Positions 1 through 11,618 of a stretch of 64,000 bases of DNA are shown here, one piece after another; the first letter of the stretch is position 1, and the number at the start of each line of letters is the position of its first letter. This DNA is from Astrocystis sublimbata (Eukaryota; Ascomycota; Sordariomycetes; Xylariales; Xylariaceae), in contig JAJNNY010000006.1 in NCBI GenBank assembly GCA_022453515.1, forward strand, positions 186,001 through 250,000, given 5' to 3'. A program made the position numbers and the translations under genes. Under the pieces are notes generated by a model. That model saw only the letters and a list, made by a program, of their open reading frames with translations, made no database searches and was not told the origin of the DNA.

Positions 1-1254
1 GATCTATGCTCATGGGTTTCTGTGAAACTCGGTAAATGCCCACCAGGAACCGTAACAAGCTTCGAAGATGCGTGTTGTGGCCCGTGGGTCCCGTCTTAGC
101 ATGAGGCTGCCATGGGTTGGGCGATGGATGATAACGATTTGAGGGCAAGATCTCCAATGCAGCTCTCGCGCCACGATCTAGACTACAATGGAATATGTGT
201 GAACGTCCAGATTCGGATATGGTTCGATGTAAATCGCAGCACCGACAAGACTCTGACACCATATTCACCTATCTGTCCGGGATGCCCTGGGGATTTATTG
301 TGGTTTCTAAGACCACTACTACAGATGCAGTCAGACGGTTTGGTGCTCTGTCTCTGGTCCACGATGTGTCATTGGGTTATCACACCAAAAACCCAGGCTA
401 GGTTGACTAGATGGTAGTATACGCACGGACTAATGCGGTCAGTTATCTAGCCCATCACACTCTGATAGCCGGTAGATCTAGTCTCTTTTCCGAGTTTCGA
501 ATAAGTACTCATAAGAAACCGCACGCCGCAAGATCGTGTACCCTCTTGTTTTATAATTTCTTGGCTTTGGTCTTCCATCTGAGCGTAAAATTCCGATATG
601 GGGAATCACCCACCGCTCTCCGCTCGTTGAGACATATGTAGTCCCTCTTTGCCTTCCAAACTCTCCAGTAAAATGGACATTACGGACAATATGCCAGCAC
701 AACACCTCTCAACAACTGTGAAAATCAAGGGTTGCATTGAACATCTACCCAACTGTCGTTACGAATTATGGAGTCGGCACACATAACGTCGATACGCCCC
801 TATGCGCAAGCTTATACAGCAACATGACCTCGGCTAAGATGAGGAGCGTCACACCACTTGCTTTAACAATACAGAAGAAGACGTCGAACGATGAAGATGC
901 CACTTTCAGCAACTGATGCCACCCCTCCCTTGTTCAAGCAGGATGATCACGACGATGAGGGACACAACGTGAACTTGACTAAAACATCAAGATATACTAA
1001 AGGTATGTAGCTTCCTATACGTGTACATGACAGTTTTATGTTCAAATTCCCTGATACACTTTCGCGAGGATTTCAGCCTCTCATGGAAACAGTATGACTC
1101 TTTCAGAAACAGATTCCTTAATTCAAACCCCCAGCACAATACCGTGAACGAGAAAAACTCGGTGTTTTTGTATATTTCCCAAGACATTTTGCCAGACAAA
1201 TACCGAAGCGTTCACGATCCGTCTACCGTACCCCGTTCCTTCCCATATCCCATA
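1..1254. other. Intergenic, no gene seen
   Basis: The window opens in non-coding DNA. The open frames here (up to about 100 codons) overlap each other on both strands, match no family I recognise and lack plausible intron structure. The last part is the 3' flank of the minus-strand transcription factor that ends at 1255. Confidence 0.6.
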
Positions 1255-3956
1255 TTACCCAATGAACTCCGTACTCACGAGGGTCTCCCATGGCCTTTTA
1301 GTTTCCCAGGCCCGCTGCATTAACCGACGAGCATTATGAACCTTCAAAAGTCGGCAGTTAGAAACAAGATCACGGTTACTAAACAACGATCGGATTGGGC
1401 AGTACTGACCTGTGTCATTCCGTGTTTCTCCGCAGATGTCAAACGACTGAGAATCAGTGCCCTGTGGCCCTCGCTCCGCGTATCGCAGCCAGCCGTGAAC
1501 ATGGGGAAGAGCAAGGCTGATTCAGCTGTTCCACCAGGGCGGATGCGAAGGAGGTTGATGATGATATTCTCCACAGCTGTTTGGATGTCATCGTCGTCCG
1601 ATGGTCTTCCCAGAATTCGCCGATACAGATGGACCAACGCAGCCCAGTGGTAGGCGGCATTGGTAGCCTCCATCTCCCTCTTATCCCACTTTTTAACGTC
1701 ACCTGTTGTGTGGATGTGTTTGCAAGGCGTCGGGTCCTGCTTCATGCTATCCTCGACCGCCTGCTTGAGCACAGCGGCCCGCGAAGCCACCTGTGGGCTC
1801 GGTTTCCAGTTCTCACGCACACTCATGTCATCAGCGATACGTTCGGCATCGCATTTCCGCGCAAGGTCCGCAATCTTCGCCAGCAGATAACAGCATCGAG
1901 TGGTGAACCCCATGATACAATCGATCTCATCATATCCATCGTCAATGTCATCCAACTCATAGTCAAAAATCCAAGACGTGGAAGCGTCTTTGGGTCCACC
2001 TGTGAGACCTCCGACCACGTCCAAGTACGCAGCCCAGCTGAAGAGAAACGAGTTCACCGGATCCTTGCGGAAATTTGTTTGAAACCCACGCAATCCCCCG
2101 GGCCGGATCATAATCACCTCCCGCGCGAGCCCTAGATGTCTCTGCCAGGGAATGTCATAACCGAATATTTTGGGGGAAACGATCTCGAGCGATGTGAGCA
2201 TGATGGCGGTTGCAAGATTCGCATTCGAGAAATTCTGGGCAGGGTCGTCGAGGGCCTCGCGAAGGGCCGGGAAAATGTCATCAACCCAAAACGCAATTCT
2301 CAGGGTTGGCTCGGGGTGATTTAGGACCCGCGCTCTGTGGGATGCTGCACGTATCTGATGAGTGGGGGTTGTGAAGCTGGGAATAGGTGCAACTGCTCAC
2401 CTGAATAAGCGAGTAACAACGCCAGCAGACTATCGTTTTTCACAGCCATTCGAGGCAGGATCGTACGAAACGGGTTGGCGTGAGGGTCATCGTAAGGTAC
2501 AAGAGCTAGGTATCTATGTTAATGGCAAACGCTTACTGTTAGTTGACGGAAATTAGACCATTACCTTTAGCTGTATTGTTTATAAAGTGGTGCTAGCGCG
2601 AGTTAGAATATGGCTTAAGCCGTGGTATGTGAGCGGGCTTACGAAGTACTATAGGGTCACCTTAGCAAAATTGAGAAGCCTGAGACGATGGTTTAACCTA
2701 CCAGAAGATTCATGGGATTCTCCAGAAGCCTATCGGGAAGAGGCTCCAGGCTTTGAGGGATGAGGATTGACACTGGCTTGGAGTAGTACCCACCGCCGCC
2801 ACCGCCGCCACTACTACCCCCATCGGCTTCCTGTACGTCGCTGGTATCGATACCGAATCCAAATTCGGCCCAAGAGTATTCGGTAGGCTCTTCGAATGGG
2901 GTATTGAGGGTTTCCCTTTGAAGGAGCGGTGAAGTGACACCAATGGCGTTCATATCGTCGTTTTTACCTAGGTCGAAGTCCTGATAACCCCGGTCGATTC
3001 CGTATAACGTAGGCTCGCCAGTCGTCCGTGCCTCCGGGGCCGGAAGCATACCCTTGGCATGACCGGCACTATCATTGTAGAGCGCCCGGAGGTTGGCGGG
3101 TCCTGCCAGTAACGAATTCACCGACAGTCTTTTTCTCGAAAGCGATGAAGTCTCTGGCTGTTCGGCGCGGCTATTTTGTGGTTGGCCGTCGTCGCTGTAA
3201 GTGGAGGATGTGGCGGGGGTCAGGGGGGAGGCACCCGAGCTCCCCGACAACTTTAGTGTGGCCGAATTAGTAGAGTCAAGAGCCGAACTGTGAGAAGAGT
3301 AGGGTCTCTTGTCGAAATAGTCGGCTGGCTGCGGGTCGCTGAGCCGCATCCGTTTCCTGGGGTGTTCCGACTCGCGTGTCGAAGATGGCACAGCGTCAAC
3401 GAGATTGACGTTCGTTTGCGAGCGTGGAAACTGTGGGTCATGATTCCCAACCAGGGGCTCCAGTCTGCGAGTGCCCGGTGTTTCCGCCGACGGGTATTGG
3501 TGAACAAGCTTGAAGCCTTTGGCCGGGATTGGCGGAGAGAGTGTATCGTGACCGGAGCCGATGAATCCGGAATCAGTATGTTTACCTCTGCGGCCTTCCC
3601 AGTTCAGCCGGATGCTATAATCGCACTTCTCCCCTGTCCGTTGACAGCTGCGGGACACGGATGTATTAGCTCGAGAACGATGCAAACAGGATCTCGCACG
3701 CCCGAGGTGTCAAAGATCGGCAGTGCTTGGTCTTGGGGAGCTGATCAAAGAGAAGCGTGGGGCTTATTTACTTCAGGCAAGCTGGGTGTTCTTCGCCGCA
3801 CTTGATTTTGCGGTTTTTACAAGGCCTATCCAGAGTCAGCTACCGAAGTGCTCGCTAGGAACTGCGTGTGCTATGACAAGCGCCGTGGACTCACCAACAT
3901 CCATTTCGGCTCCGTCGTTTCGGTTCCGGGGCACCAGGCTTTTTTGGCCGTGGCAT
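1255..3956 (-). CDS. Zn2Cys6 transcription factor, Fungal_trans_2-like
   Basis: Nuclear DNA-binding regulator. Seven exons fit in phase: 3956-3895, 3825-3772, 3647-2702, 2592-2565, 2505-2401, 2344-1410 and 1341-1255, giving 738 residues. The N-terminus carries a textbook zinc binuclear cluster, C20-W-P-C23 ... C30 ... C37-x2-C40 ... C47 (CX2CX6CX6CX2CX6C), followed by a basic linker (LNWEGRRGK). A Ser/Pro-rich middle contains a Gly run (GGSSGGGGGGGYY). The second half resembles the fungal-specific domain Fungal_trans_2: HHFINNTAKALVPY, NPFRTILPRMAVKNDSLL, FWVDDIFPALREAL, AAIMLTSLEIVSPKIFG, and the typical ending GMTQVHNARRLMQRAWETK. The zinc cluster is split by two introns and exon 4 is only 28 nt. 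Start: the only ATG upstream of the first cysteine that splices in frame. The target is unknown; exon boundaries are read by eye but every phase agrees. Confidence 0.9.
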
Positions 3957-3974
3957 TATACACTACTATCGAAG

Positions 3975-3994
3975 TCTCTCTCTCTCTCTCTCTC
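3975..3994. repeat. (TC)10 microsatellite
   Basis: Twenty uninterrupted bases of TC, only about 20 nt upstream of the start codon of the minus-strand Zn2Cys6 gene. It lies in the 5' leader or core promoter and reads as GA on the sense strand. Confidence 0.9.
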
Positions 3995-4594
3995 GTCCTA
4001 TTCTCTGCTCTTTTCCACAGACACGAAACACAAGTCAACTAAGGACGGGATATTGCTTGGTGAGCGCAAAATTCCTCCCCAAATAGTCGGAGGCCTAGCA
4101 TGATCAACGAGCCGATAAATGGACCGTTACCCATGCGCAAAGGTGGCTCTAGCCTGCCACAGACGATGAGCTTGGCTGCGCAATCTTGAGGCTGGTGAAG
4201 CAGGTACTTTTAGTCAAGCACTGGCCGAGGTGTTGGAGCACCGACGAGGTGAGCGGCGGGCGAAAGGGGAGATCAGGAGGCAGCAGTGATCGATCAAGTG
4301 ACAACGGTGAATCTGGACTCGACAACCAAGAACGGTTCTGTTTCATGTACCAAGTAGTGGGTAGTACCCGGCAGGTGGGCGCGGGCGCGGGCGTGATGAA
4401 GGACAACGTGGATTGGTGCGAGTGTGCTGCATGAAATGAGGAGTCGATGTTGAGCTGGTCTACAAATCCCTACAAAGCCCGTCACACACAGGCGGCCGAC
4501 TACGTCTCTGCAGCGCTGGCTTGGCCAGACGGGCTAGAGGGGCTAGATGGGTTAGGTGTGGAATCGGTCCTCGTGCGGAGGACGCCAGTGACCA

Positions 4595-4648
4595 TGCTGC
4601 TGCTGCTGCTGCTGATGTTGTCGTCGTTGTCGTCGTCGTTGTTGTCGT
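4595..4648. repeat. Triplet microsatellite (TGC then GTT/GTC)
   Basis: Six TGC units are followed by a mixed GTT/GTC run. Non-coding by context. Confidence 0.85.
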
Positions 4649-4711
4649 GGTTTTGGTTGTCCGTCCCCGTCCTGGTCATCGAGATCGTGGGGAACAACAG
4701 TATCTCGGTCA

Positions 4712-4768
4712 AGAGGCAGACAGACAGATAGGCGGACGGGCGGGCAGGCAGACAGACAGACACACAGA
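4712..4768. repeat. CAGA/GGCA-type short tandem repeats
   Basis: Two blocks of CAGA repeats are separated by a GGCGGACGGGCGGG stretch. Low-complexity intergenic DNA. Confidence 0.75.
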
Positions 4769-4919
4769 GCGATAGTACGGTACACTAGACGATCAGGATC
4801 AGGATCGAAGATACGAAGATAAGATCCGGGTCCAATCGACTGCCAAGCACCCCGGATCCTGCCCGGAAACTGGGCAGCCCCCACGTGGAGCTGGCGCCGT
4901 CATTTGCTAATAACCCCCC

Positions 4920-5008
4920 AATAAGCTCCAATGGGCCCCAATAAGCTCCAATGGGCCCCAATAGGCTCCAATGGGCCCCCAATGGCACTCTAATGGCGCT
5001 CTAATGCT
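4920..5008. repeat. 20-nt tandem repeat (3 copies plus decayed copies)
   Basis: Units at 4920-4939, 4940-4959 and 4960-4979 are identical except for one A-to-G change in the third. They are followed by degenerate half-units built on CTCTAATGG to about 5008. Each unit contains the palindrome GGGCCC. The array sits about 230 bp beyond the stop codon of the cyclophilin gene. Confidence 0.9.
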
Positions 5009-5235
5009 CCTCGCGGCCCACTTAAAAAGAAAGTAAGGGGTGCCGTCCATTCGCCAACTATTCGCCCACCATTTGCCAGCATGCACTGCGACGCCCTCTC
5101 GGATCTCTCTAAGCGATGCCACAACACGGCGCTATCATTAGAGCTGATTCTAGACTGCGGCCGTTATTCCAATACAACGTCACTACTCGGTGGATTTATG
5201 CTACTCGGCTTGGGTCGCATTCCGCGCAACTCAAT

Positions 5236-7191
5236 CTAGGAACTTTCGATGTTGAGGATCTTGATGTCCTCCTCTGGCTTCTCCTTGTACGTCCGCGCGT
5301 TCTCGATCTTGTGGATGACGTCCAACCCCTGGACAGCCCGCCCGAAGATGGTGTGCTTGTTATCTAGCCACGGCGTCTTTTCCGTCGTGATGAAGAACTG
5401 GCTACCGTTGGTGTTGGGCCCGGCGTTCGCCATGCTGACTGTGTATGGCTTGTCGTGCTTGAGCGTGCTAAACTCGTCCTCGAATTCCCTGCCCCAGATA
5501 CTCTCACCCCCGGTTCCGTCCCCCAGGGGATCGCCACCTTGTATCATGAACTTTCGAATGACTCGGTGGAAGATAGTGCCATTGTAGTAGCCAATCTTCG
5601 CATGCGTCACGAAATTCTCCACCGCTTTGGGTGCTGCGTCTGGGAACAGCCGAATATGGATGTCGCCATAGCTTGTGTGGATGATGGCGGACGTCCCCGT
5701 CTCTACCTTCTTCGCTTGTGCTGCCTTTTTGGGGTTCAAGAGTGTTGGTTTCTCGTTCTGCACGTCTCTTTCCGAGCGAGATATCTCTTCTTCGTTAGTA
5801 AACATGTAGAACCGCACCTTGCCCACCGACGTTGCAAAAAGAATGGGGTCTCTCGCTTCGGACTCCTGCAAAAGTGGATTGCTCGAGGCCGCCATGGCCA
5901 CAGTCGTCACACCTTTCTTCTGGGGCTGGCCTTGATACATGGCCAGGTTGAGAGGCCGAAGGTGTTCGTCCTTGCCGTACACCTTGACCACCTGATTGGT
6001 GAATGTATTCAATACCTTGATCCCGACCATGGAGCCATATAATATGAAATGACCCGACTCGTCAAAGGTAACGTTCGTGTTGTAACGAAGGGAGCTCGAC
6101 TCCATCTCCCGCTCGGCAGCAAGCCTCCGGCCGAAGTCGACATCGTCTAACTTCTGTGCTGCCGTCCCACCTTGTTGCATCTCCTCGACGGCCTGGAGAG
6201 ACTCGTCGTAGGTGCGATACAACTTGGCCGTCGCGAAATCAAATATACGGATTTTGCGGTCGGGAAGCGAAAACGACACGAACTGATGGCCCGACGGCGA
6301 GATGGTGAGTGATACGGGCACCGTCTTGGCCTTTTTGAAATCAAATAGATTGGTTGCGCTTTTGTATTGGAACACATGATCTGGCTTTTCGTAATTTGCA
6401 CTCGGCGACCAATACTCGAGCATGCCGTTTACGTCGGCCGACACTACACAGTCGTAGGCGTTGTTGAATGCCATGAGAGAGACGGCGCTTCGATGGAGCC
6501 CTTTGATGGTATGGAGAGGTGTCTGGTTCTCCCCCCTGCCATCGTAAATATGGATCACGGGTTCAGAGTCATCCGAGACAGCCAGCAGCGGCAATGAAGC
6601 GCCGCGCCTGTGTATCCAGCATATGCATCTTGGCGAGAAGTCTAGAGCTAGATGGGCAAGAAGATCGAAAGTGATCACGTCGAAGATCTTGACGGTGCCA
6701 TCGGCGCCGGCAGTCGCGTAGCTTCGTCCATCCTCGCTTGCAGACACCGAGCGTATCTCGCCCTGGTGGGCTTTGAACTCCTTGACAAACTCTATGCCCT
6801 GCGCAATCTTCTTCCAGAACTTGACGACGCCGTCGACAGAAGTGGTGATGAGGAAGTCGGTGCGGGTTACCGTGGCAAAGGAGAGTTGCTCCTTGTGCAT
6901 GAGAGATTTGGAGTACCTCGAATTCTTGGGCAGGGCATCGATATATAGCTTCTCGTGAGGCAGCACGCGTCGTTTCTTCTTCGGTGCGGTGGCGGAGGGC
7001 AGCTGGGGGCCCATATCATCGTCCGAGGAGCTATCGTCTGCATCACCTACTACATGTAGGTACATTAGGATCCATGGACTGAGCATGAGCACTACGAGGT
7101 AGGTAGGTAGAGAGCGGGAGAGTTACGTACCATCACCGCCATTGTTCTCCGCGAAGTCGTCGTGACTGCGCTTGCTGCTTGTCTCGGCCAT
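5236..7191 (-). CDS. cyp15: WD40-cyclophilin peptidyl-prolyl isomerase (PPWD1 type)
   Basis: Peptidyl-prolyl cis-trans isomerase of the spliceosome-associated PPWD1/cyp15 family. Exon 1 is 7191-7131 (MAETSSKRSHDD...), with an acidic Asp/Ser stretch at the join. Exon 2 starts at 7046 or 7049 (two tandem TAG acceptors three bases apart, both in frame) and runs to 5236, giving 623-624 residues. WD40 repeats occupy roughly residues 70-400. A complete cyclophilin domain fills the last ~155 residues: FHRVIRKFMIQGGDP (catalytic Arg, Phe and Gln) and TPWLDNKHTIFG (the Trp associated with cyclosporin binding). Domain order and length match the family. The nuclear role is inferred from the family. The gene is divergent from the AIG1-type gene, sharing a 606-bp intergenic region. 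Confidence 0.95.
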
Positions 7192-7797
7192 CTCTGTATA
7201 AAAACACTGCGTACGCTTCGTACGTAGGTCTAGGTGGTCGCGTCGGAATAAGTTGCTGCTTTATTAAACTTGCTGTAGCTAGGGCAACTCGGGCGTGCCA
7301 GGTACTAAGTTCAGGTATGGCCTGGAGTGTGTCTACATGTAAGTACATCTATGGTTGTAGGTAGGTCTAGCAGGGTTGTACTTAGATCTAGGTACCTATA
7401 CCTACCTAATGGACCTCCCTGGCCCGCCATGTAGCAGGCTAGCACCAACTGCCAGGTGTAGAGTTGGGGGCCGCGGGGACTGGCACCCAAAGAATGCAGA
7501 CCAGCTGCGCTGCAAGGTACAGGTAAGGTAAGGTGGGCAGTTATGGCGTCATCAAAACATTCGGCGAGTTGGTAGCTCTGCCTCAGGGCTTGAACTCTCC
7601 GCGCTTCCCGGGTAGGTACAATCAGTTGCCAATTGACGAACTCAACCTCAAGACCAAACTAGGTAACACCTTCTTTCTACGTATCTCCTTATAGATTGTA
7701 ATTAGAGCGCAAGCATTGGTTTTCCTTTCGAATATCACTTAGAAGAAGAAAAAAACCCAGTTCAGATCCACCTCCTCTTGCAGGACTACATACGACA
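7192..7797. promoter_or_regulatory. Divergent intergenic region (cyclophilin / AIG1-like)
   Basis: The 606 bp between two genes transcribed away from each other must contain both promoters. Around 7360-7410 there is a dense run of the GTAGGTAGGT / TACCTACCTA motif that recurs through the window's intergenic DNA. No TATA box or operator could be assigned with confidence. Confidence 0.5.
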
Positions 7798-8581
7798 ATG
7801 GCCATACATCCCCTCCAACGGCTCGCCTCGCCCTCGAGGCAGTTCTCGATGCTGCTTCACGGCCTAGGCATCGCCTCATTCTCGGCATCGTTCCGCTTTC
7901 TCGCTCACTGGGAGACGCCAATGCCCACCGGGTTCGGCGGCCATTACCAGTTTCTAACCATCATCGGTCTCGCTCTAGCCTTATGCACATTTATCGCAGG
8001 CCTCATCGCTGATCTGACGTTATCGCCCGGACTCTTCCAGCTCAAGAACACTCTCGCTGTGTGCTCGACACCGCTAGAGGTGCTCATCACCGTCCTTTTC
8101 TGGGGACTATGTGCAATCGACAAGAGCCTCGTTTTCCCGCCGGATTCCGAGCTCGACTTCATACCGAACTTTGGGTTTCACGCGGCCCCTGGCCTGTTCC
8201 TTACTCTAGATTTGCTATTGTTGAGCCCACCATGGACAATAAATGGCTTCTCTGCGGTAGCTCTGAGTCAGACTCTTGCGCTTTCGTATTGGGCTTGGGT
8301 TGAGTACTGCTATGCACGAAACGGATGGTGAGTGTCGAAAATTTGGATTTGAAGTTGGGTTTCTAGTTGCTCATCAATGATATTTTTAATACAGGTACCC
8401 CTACCCGATCTTTGACATTTTGAGCACCTGGCAGCGCGCATTGCTTTTCGCATTCTCGGCAGTTTTGATGACTGGCAGCACACTTTTGCTGAAGTGGCTG
8501 TATGGGCAGGTTAATGGTATACATGATTCTGCGAAAGGGATCGACGACGTCTCCTTGAGCGCCAGGAAGAAAGCTCAGTGA
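7798..8581 (+). CDS. FAR-17a/AIG1-like membrane protein
   Basis: Multi-pass membrane protein of the FAR-17a/AIG1/ADTRP family (PF04750), whose human members are threonine hydrolases of FAHFA lipids. Exons 7798-8327 and 8395-8581 are joined inside a Trp codon (NGW|YPYPIF), giving 238 residues. About six hydrophobic segments are visible. The residues proposed as catalytic in the human proteins appear conserved: Thr54 in HYQFLTIIGL and His128 in NFGFHAAPGLFLTLD. Start: first ATG of the frame, and the family's hydrophobic N-terminus follows. Lipid-ester hydrolysis in an endomembrane is inferred from the family; the substrate in fungi is unknown. Confidence 0.85.
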
Positions 8582-9587
8582 ACGGTTTGAGATGGTTTAG
8601 ATAGCCTCTACTTATTTTTTTTCCTTGGAGTTTACGGCGACCGTTCGTGAGTTGGTCCTTCTGTGACACTAAGCTCCGATTACCCGACCCAGACACTGAA
8701 GACCTACGAAACATTACATGGACGGGCGCACAAGATCCAATAAAACCGGTTTCAATCTACATATTGCAACGTATGTAAGCCCCTACTCTTGTAGTTTGAA
8801 AAACCCAATGCAGAAGATCCAGCTTCTGTAGTGTTCAATATATCATGTCCAGGGTCTGGTGCGGCGAAAGTGCCCTGTTTATAATTCCGTGCATCCTCCG
8901 GCCGAGTCCCGGAGCCGAATTCACGTTGCAGAGAGCTGGTGTATAATGACCTATGTGTCACTGCTATTGGACAGCCGGCTCCGTGGTACGCACTTTCATA
9001 TCGTACGGTGTGCACTATGTGTACCTCAAAATGCCGATGACTCCCGTGTACCTGGCAATAGGCAAATGTAAGGCTATTACCCTCCAATGTCCTTGGTATT
9101 GAACTTGTAAGCCGTTACATGGATGTGGGTGCGTAGTAGAATCTATTTGTTACTGGCTCAGCAGTACTATTAGGTACCCGTGACTGTATGTTGGATATTG
9201 GTAAAAGCTACCTACATGTACATACTCGTATGTACTGAAGGTACCTAAGGTGTTTTACAGCGACGGACCCCGCCATCGGACCCCTCCAAGAGTCAGCGAC
9301 ATTGAAAAAAAAATCGGACCGCATTCGCTCCTACAAACTCGTAGTTACTGTCATACTCATCTTGATCCGGACAACGTCAAGTATGTTCATCAGATTCGAC
9401 TATAAGTAGCACTCACTCCGGTTAAAGTTCTAGGCAGTGGATAGTAAAAAAACTCATCCAGCCAAGAAAGAATCACTTGCCCAACACCGAATAGTCCGAG
9501 AGTCCAAGAGTCCCGAGTGTCTAAGCCAGACCTGTCGCAGTCGCATCAGCCCGCTCCAGCGTGTGACAACACTAGCTTCATAGCATC
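8582..9587. other. Intergenic, upstream of DAHP synthase
   Basis: 3' flank of the AIG1-like gene and promoter of DAHP synthase. It contains TACCTAC motifs at 9170-9250 and an A8 run near 9306. I looked for an exact Gcn4/CPC1 site (TGASTCA), expected for amino-acid synthesis genes, and found only six-of-seven matches near 9038 and 9290. Confidence 0.5.
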
Positions 9588-10886
<1,299 letters not shown>

Positions 10887-11618
10887 ATTTGGGATTGTGC
10901 AAGAGTCGTTCCCTGCAACTCAACTATCTTTGAAGCGTTTAAAGGGAGAGCAAAAGCGATTCACAAAAATAAGGAGAGTTACCAGAATGAAATGGACCAA
11001 AAACTGGAAAACGGAATATTTGCATATATAGTAGGTTGACTGGGAGTCCTTTCGACTTATAAATTTCTTTCAACACGAGCCAAAGCTACGCATTGGTTCT
11101 CGACACAAGTTTGCCTTAGCTAACTCGGGATGTCTGGAGGGAATGAGAAGAACTATTACAATCGTGATGTTGCCACAAACTACCGAGGATAGGAAAGCGA
11201 AGGTCGACCGACGTCTACAGATATTGGGCTGTATTAACCGCGAGCCGTGTCAGTCCTCTGGCTGCAACCATGGTACTTACTTGCATGTAGGTAGGTATGC
11301 ACATGTAACAATAACAATTTGTGGTATGTCAAGCAGTGATCGATGTAGCATTGCAAAAAGACGGGACGAACCGAAGGGATTGGCTGCCCCGGTCTCCCGT
11401 CCCTCCGTCCCAAAGTTTTCCTATCGTACTGCATCGGCCTCATCCATTACCGAAAGACGTGCATGAACCTCGACCACGGTTTACCGAAGAGATGTCTAGA
11501 CCCAAGACCTCAAAGTGAGGCAGTCCTCACCCCTCACCGCCATTCATTCTCTCATGGGTTCATGAATTTGTTCATTTTTCACACATCAGCTTACTAACAC
11601 ATTCACATCGAGCATCGA
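10887..11618. other. Intergenic between convergent genes
   Basis: 3' flanks of DAHP synthase (+) and the DNA glycosylase (-). AT-richer just after the DAHP synthase stop, with one GTAGGTAGGTA motif near 11288. No gene seen. Confidence 0.6.

Larger units (their letters stand above)
3957..5235. other. Intergenic, rich in simple repeats
   Basis: This is the promoter side of the Zn2Cys6 gene and the 3' flank of the cyclophilin gene, both on the minus strand. It holds a TC microsatellite, TGC/GTC triplet runs, CAGA runs and a 20-nt tandem repeat (listed separately). No convincing gene; open frames through the repeats are translations of repetitive DNA. Confidence 0.6.

Noticed and set aside
4785..5122. 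Minus-strand frames rich in WGPLELIGAHW repeats
   Set aside because: They are translations of the 20-nt tandem repeat, not a repeat protein; no start or flanking domain supports a gene.
9030..9300. Possible Gcn4/CPC1 sites upstream of DAHP synthase
   Set aside because: Only six-of-seven matches (TGACTCC, AGAGTCA); not enough to annotate.
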